DNA from: an uncultured Solirubrobacteraceae bacterium
Lineage (GTDB): Bacteria; Actinomycetota; Thermoleophilia; Solirubrobacterales; Solirubrobacteraceae
NCBI GenBank assembly: GCA_955652345.1
Contig: CATPBV010000294.1
Location: 1-8,378 of the forward strand
Length of the DNA stretch: 8,378 bases
Direction: 5' to 3'
Under the pieces are notes generated by a model. That model had not been told where the DNA came from and made no database searches. It saw only the letters and a program-made list of their open reading frames with translations. Positions 5,515 through 8,378 of the stretch are shown piece after piece (position 1 is the first letter of the stretch; each line of letters begins with the position of its first letter). Both the position numbers and the translations under genes were made by a program.

Positions 5515-6543
5515 ATGCTGACGCACGCACTGGCAGCCGTCCCGCTGCATGACAGCGCCGGAACCGTGAGCTCCCTATCCGGGCGGGCGCTCATCGCCGG
5601 CACCGCGTCGCTGCTCATGTGCCTGTTCCTGAGCCCGCGGTTCATCACGTTCCTGCGCCGCCGCGAGTTCGGCCAGAACATCCGCGAGGAGGGCCCAGAA
5701 GGTCACCACACCAAGGCCGGCACCCCGACCATGGGTGGCATCCTGATCTTCGCCGCGTTTGCGGTCCCGTTCCTGATCCTCTCCAAGCGCGACTGGCCGT
5801 CACTCGGCGTCTTCGGCGCGACGCTCGCTTGCGCCCTGCTCGGATTCGCCGACGACTACACGAAGATCGTCAAGCGCAGGTCCCTCGGGCTCAGAGCGAG
5901 GACAAAGCTCGTCGTCACCGTCGCGATCTCGCTCGGGCTGTGGTGGCTAGCCACGCAGAAGGCGCACCTGCCGTCGAGCGTGCAGCTGCGCGTGGTGCCC
6001 GTGACCGTCGACCTCGGTCCGCTGTTTCCGGTGTTCATCTACCTCGTCGTGGCGGGCACCACAAGCGCGGTGAACCTCACCGACGGGCTGGACGGCCTCG
6101 CGGCTGGGTGCGCCGCGATCGTGCTGCTGGCGTTCATGGCGATCACGTTCGTCGCCGCGCAATCCGACCTCACGCTCCTCGCCGCCTGCCTGGTCGGCGC
6201 CTGCATCGGGTTTCTGTGGTTCAACAGCTTCCCGGCGAGCATCTTCATGGGTGACACCGGATCGCTCGCCCTGGGCGGTGCGATCGCCGGCCTGGCGGTG
6301 ATGACCGACAACGGGGTCCTCCTGATCCTGCTCGGCGGCGTCTTCGTGATCGAAGCGCTGTCGGTCCTGATCCAGGTCTTCTTCTTCCAGACGCTCCGCA
6401 AGCGCGTGTTCTTGATGGCGCCGATTCACCACCACTTCGAGCTCCAGGGATGGTCCGAGACGAAGATCATCCTGCGCTTCTGGATCGTCTCGGTCGCGTG
6501 CGCCGCGATCGCCTTCACCGTGTATCGCCTGAGCATCAAGTGA
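5515..6543 (+). CDS. mraY: Phospho-N-acetylmuramoyl-pentapeptide transferase (lipid I synthase) MraY
   Basis: The product has 342 residues, close to the usual 320-360, with about ten membrane helices. It transfers phospho-MurNAc-pentapeptide from UDP to undecaprenyl phosphate, giving lipid I on the cytosolic face. MraY signatures appear in order: HHTKAGTPTMGGILI (about 63-77), FADDYTKIVKRRSLGLRART with the Mg2+-binding pair D113/D114, NLTDGLDGLAAG with N187 and D190, FPASIFMGDTGSLALGG with D247, and the MraY-specific triple histidine H305-H307 in APIHHHFELQGW. That histidine motif separates it from WecA/TagO-type paralogues. ATG 5515 gives an N-terminus of about the same length as the E. coli protein; GTG 5566 would be too short. 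It competes with the upstream sugar transferase for undecaprenyl phosphate. murF and murD, its normal neighbours, are absent on both sides. The next gene on the right is convergent. Confidence 0.97.
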   Translation: MLTHALAAVPLHDSAGTVSSLSGRALIAGTASLLMCLFLSPRFITFLRRREFGQNIREEGPEGHHTKAGTPTMGGILIFAAFAVPFLILSKRDWPSLGVFGATLACALLGFADDYTKIVKRRSLGLRARTKLVVTVAISLGLWWLATQKAHLPSSVQLRVVPVTVDLGPLFPVFIYLVVAGTTSAVNLTDGLDGLAAGCAAIVLLAFMAITFVAAQSDLTLLAACLVGACIGFLWFNSFPASIFMGDTGSLALGGAIAGLAVMTDNGVLLILLGGVFVIEALSVLIQVFFFQTLRKRVFLMAPIHHHFELQGWSETKIILRFWIVSVACAAIAFTVYRLSIK

Positions 6544-6571
6544 GCCGGCAGGGGCTGCTCCACGACACCTA

Positions 6572-7636
6572 TCAGAAAAAAGCGACTTCGGTTCCATCCC
6601 CGCCGCGGACTCGCAGCGCGCGTGGCAGCGAGAAGTCGCGGAAGATCCTCGAGTCGCGACCCACGACGCTGCCTTCCATCCGCCCGCCGACGTGCATCAC
6701 GCTGGCCCCTGCGGCGATAATCGAACGCTCGATCTCCGCCCCCTCGACGCACGCCCCAGCCCCGATCGCTGTGTAAGGGCCGATGTAAGCATCGACGATG
6801 CGGGCGTCTGGCCCGATCACGGTTGGACCGATGATCACGCTCGAGCGAACCAAGGCACTGGCGGCCACTTGCACGCGTCCCTCGATTCGGTTGCCGTCGC
6901 TCTGCGGCCGTCTCGCGTCGGTCTCCAACCGGTCGAGGGCCATGCGGTTGAGCTCGAGCAGGTCTGGCGCGTCGCCGGCGAAGCTCCGCCAGGCACACAC
7001 GAGCTGCACCTGGACGTTTCCTCCGCCCGCCTGCAATTGAGCGCCCACCGACGTCAGATCGAGCTCTTCGCCCGCGCGCCACTCTGCCCCCTGCAATCGC
7101 GGCAACGCTCCTGGCCCGAATAGCCATGCTCCCGCGACGCCCAGCCCCGCCCCGCGCGCCGGATCGAGCTCCGCAAGGTGGAGCATCCGCTGCGTGGCGA
7201 GGCTCAGCCGGTCGCCGAGCGGGCTCTGATGCACCATCAGCACGAGATCGGGCGTGTCGCTCAAGCGACCCACGAACGGGGAGAGCGGCTCGTCGACGAG
7301 GCCGTTGGCAAGGTGGACGATGCACGGCTCGCCGTCGAGGATCGGCGCCGCCAGGGCCAGCGCATCCCCCAGGTGCAGCGGTGCCGGTTGCATGACGTAG
7401 CGAAGGCGCGATCCGGACCCAAAACCGCAATGCTGCAGGCTCTCGCCGATTTCCCGGGCGTGTTGGGAGGGGCAGGCGACCACCAGCTCCTCGACTCCGG
7501 CCGCGCGCATGGCATCGACGACATGGTGGGCGATCGGGCGGTTCGCGACATGCTCGAGCGCCGCCGGCGCTGCCCCGCCGGGGGCGTTTCCACGAGCATC
7601 GACGTCTTCGACGACGAGCAGACCTCGCAATGCCAT
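6572..7636 (-). CDS. RmlA-long-like nucleotidyltransferase homologue with left-handed beta-helix, probably inactive
   Basis: The 354-residue product follows the layout of long-type glucose-1-phosphate thymidylyltransferases (StrD/RmlA-long): a nucleotidyltransferase-like fold at about 1-235, then hexapeptide repeats at about 248-335. Landmarks remain: ALEHVANRPI matches QLVPVANKPI, QPAPLHLGDALALA matches the APLGLAHA region, and LLELNR matches DMLEVNR. The helix (SSVIIGPTVIGPDA, then DAYIGPYTAIGAGA) is intact. The active site is not. By eye, the GGxGTR loop has become EDVDAR (10-15), the catalytic lysine before QLVPVANKP is alanine (A25), LGDN is LANG (109-112) so the metal-binding Asp is Asn, and WKDTG is WRSFA (216-220). 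No EKP motif is seen. The frame is open with normal codon use, so it seems maintained, perhaps as a regulatory or structural partner of a true RmlA or as a sugar sensor. ATG 7636 is forced by an in-frame TGA two codons upstream. The gene converges on mraY, with 28 bp between them. Confidence 0.8.
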   Translation of the reverse strand: MALRGLLVVEDVDARGNAPGGAAPAALEHVANRPIAHHVVDAMRAAGVEELVVACPSQHAREIGESLQHCGFGSGSRLRYVMQPAPLHLGDALALAAPILDGEPCIVHLANGLVDEPLSPFVGRLSDTPDLVLMVHQSPLGDRLSLATQRMLHLAELDPARGAGLGVAGAWLFGPGALPRLQGAEWRAGEELDLTSVGAQLQAGGGNVQVQLVCAWRSFAGDAPDLLELNRMALDRLETDARRPQSDGNRIEGRVQVAASALVRSSVIIGPTVIGPDARIVDAYIGPYTAIGAGACVEGAEIERSIIAAGASVMHVGGRMEGSVVGRDSRIFRDFSLPRALRVRGGDGTEVAFF

Positions 7637-7750
7637 ATATCAAGGAACGGCCTCTCAGGTCCAGTACTCGCGCCGGCTCTCGAAGGTCGCTCTCTCGCCG
7701 CCGAGCGCTAGAGGGAAGTTCAGAGCACCCGAGTGCGTTGTTCGGGTGTC
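7637..7750. promoter_or_regulatory. Divergent intergenic region between the RmlA-like gene and the E1 alpha gene
   Basis: These 114 bases must hold the 5' control regions of both flanking genes. On the minus strand a GAGAGG lies 14 bases before the RmlA-like ATG, too far for a strong ribosome binding site, with an AT-rich pocket (GATATATGG) at the start. On the plus side, GAGGGAAG at 7711-7718 is more than 30 bases from the E1 alpha ATG. I cannot assign -35/-10 pairs with confidence. Confidence 0.4.
7725..7748 (+). promoter_or_regulatory. Inverted repeats immediately upstream of the E1 alpha start
   Basis: CACCCGA (7726-7732) and TCGGGTG (7742-7748) form a perfect 7-bp inverted repeat with a 9-base spacer, ending two bases before ATG 7751. 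The left arm also takes part in a second, exclusive pairing: GCAC (7725-7728) with GTGC (7733-7736). The repeat could be an operator or an RNA hairpin covering the translation start. Short GC-rich repeats arise easily by chance in such DNA. Confidence 0.35.
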
Positions 7751-8378
7751 ATGGCCACTTTCGCCCCCACGGGACGAGAGCTCCTTTGGGAGTCCCCAGA
7801 AGACACCCGCGACGACGCGCTCTACCGTCGGATGCGATTCATCCGCCAGTTCGAGGAACGATTGCTCGAACTGTTCGAGGAGGGAGTGCTCAACGGGACC
7901 ACGCACGCGTGCATCGGTCAGGAGGCCAACTGCGTGGCGGTGCTCGAGCTGCTCGATCCCGAAGACCACGTGTTCTCCAACCATCGCTGCCACGGGCACT
8001 ACCTCGCCCGCACGGGGGACGCTCGGGGCCTGCTCGCAGAGATCATGGGGTTGCCGGCGGGTGTCTGCGGCGGCATCGGCGGCAGCCAGCATCTCGCCGC
8101 CGACGGGTTCAAGTCCAACGGCGTGCAGGGCGGGACCGTCCCGGCTGCCGCAGGCATAGCGCTGTCCTACGAGCTCTCGGACAGCGATGCGATCAGCGTC
8201 GTGTTCATCGGCGACGGCACGCTGGGCGAGGGGCTCGTCTACGAGTCGCTCAATCTGGCGTCGCTGTGGCGGCTTCCGCTGTTGATCGTCGTCGAGGACA
8301 ACGGTTGGGCTCAGAGCACGCCATCCCGGCTCAACCTCGCGGGCAGTATGCGCGGCCGTTTCGAGGCGTTCGGGGTCG
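7751..8378 (+). CDS. Thiamine-diphosphate-dependent dehydrogenase E1 component, alpha subunit (5' part)
   Basis: The frame is open from ATG 7751 to the right edge; 209 residues are visible of a family that is usually about 320-360. It belongs to the pyruvate/acetoin/branched-chain 2-oxo acid dehydrogenase E1 alpha family. LYRRMRFIRQFEERLLELF is the usual N-terminal helix. HACIGQEANCVAVLELL, SNHRCHGHYLA and GGIGGSQHL match conserved blocks. The ThDP motif is GDGTLGEG (154-161), with D155 and E160, ending 26 residues later in D183-N184. The terminal pair is EDN where the classical motif has ENN, a variation I associate with family members outside the core pyruvate dehydrogenase, though I cannot check this here. 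Such enzymes decarboxylate a 2-oxo acid and pass the acyl or aldehyde group to E2 or another acceptor. The beta subunit should follow beyond the edge. ATG 7832 would delete the conserved LYRRM, so 7751 is preferred. It has no good ribosome binding site; an inverted repeat lies directly upstream. Confidence 0.9.
   Translation, partial: MATFAPTGRELLWESPEDTRDDALYRRMRFIRQFEERLLELFEEGVLNGTTHACIGQEANCVAVLELLDPEDHVFSNHRCHGHYLARTGDARGLLAEIMGLPAGVCGGIGGSQHLAADGFKSNGVQGGTVPAAAGIALSYELSDSDAISVVFIGDGTLGEGLVYESLNLASLWRLPLLIVVEDNGWAQSTPSRLNLAGSMRGRFEAFGV

Noticed and set aside
6544..6571. Terminator between the convergent mraY and RmlA-like genes
   Set aside because: There is a run of six A (T on the minus strand) at 6576-6581, but it lies inside the last codons of the RmlA-like gene, and only weak, bulged pairing (AGCC/GGCT) is seen nearby.
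6426..7643. Minus-strand frame of 405 codons overlapping the RmlA-like gene
   Set aside because: It is longer than the chosen frame, but its translation is Arg-rich nonsense. The chosen frame has the ANRPI, LELNR and hexapeptide-repeat features.
7509..8159. Plus-strand frame of 216 codons over the divergent region and E1 alpha
   Set aside because: It is a Ser/Arg-rich shadow. The frame from 7751 gives an unbroken E1 alpha with the ThDP motif and runs off the window edge.

Overview
The window is high-GC DNA with a G/C-rich third codon position, GTG and TTG starts, and genes that touch or overlap. The protein styles (RmlA-long-type fold, Ala/Gly/Arg-rich secreted proteins, actinobacterial O-antigen ligase family) suggest a high-GC actinomycetote, perhaps Thermoleophilia/Solirubrobacterales. 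That placement is an impression from sequence style, not a computed assignment.

Layout. Positions 1-5465 hold a tight plus-strand run of six genes that reads as a cell-surface polysaccharide operon. In order they are: the 3' end of a bacterial sugar transferase (starts glycan assembly on undecaprenyl phosphate), a HAD-superfamily phosphatase, a small secreted Ala/Gly/Ser-rich protein with a C-terminal membrane tail, a large O-antigen ligase/polymerase-family membrane protein with a TPR-like C-terminus, a short single-pass membrane protein, and a membrane-anchored clan GH-A glycoside hydrolase. Four of the five junctions are stop/start overlaps (14 bp, GTGA, TTGA, TTGA), so translation is probably coupled. 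After a 49-bp gap comes mraY (5515-6543), which makes lipid I for peptidoglycan from the same undecaprenyl phosphate pool. It lies here without its usual dcw neighbours murF and murD.

On the minus strand (7636-6572), convergent with mraY, is a protein shaped like a long-type glucose-1-phosphate thymidylyltransferase: a nucleotidyltransferase-like domain followed by a left-handed beta-helix. Its signature catalytic residues are replaced, so it is probably a pseudo-enzyme. After a 114-bp divergent intergenic region, the plus strand carries the 5' part of a thiamine-diphosphate-dependent E1 alpha subunit (7751 to the window edge). A small inverted repeat lies directly before its start codon.

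How the genes may work together (inference): the sugar transferase starts a lipid-linked glycan, the Wzy_C-type protein polymerises it or transfers it to an acceptor, and the glycosidase trims or remodels it outside the membrane. The secreted Ser/Thr/Gly-rich protein immediately upstream of the ligase is a candidate acceptor. The least-described items are that ligase/secreted-protein pair, the inactive-looking RmlA homologue, and a 19-20-bp tandem repeat that reiterates the translation-start region at 3631-3684. I saw no tRNA, rRNA, CRISPR array, insertion sequence or convincing rho-independent terminator. No stretch longer than 300 bases lacks a gene.
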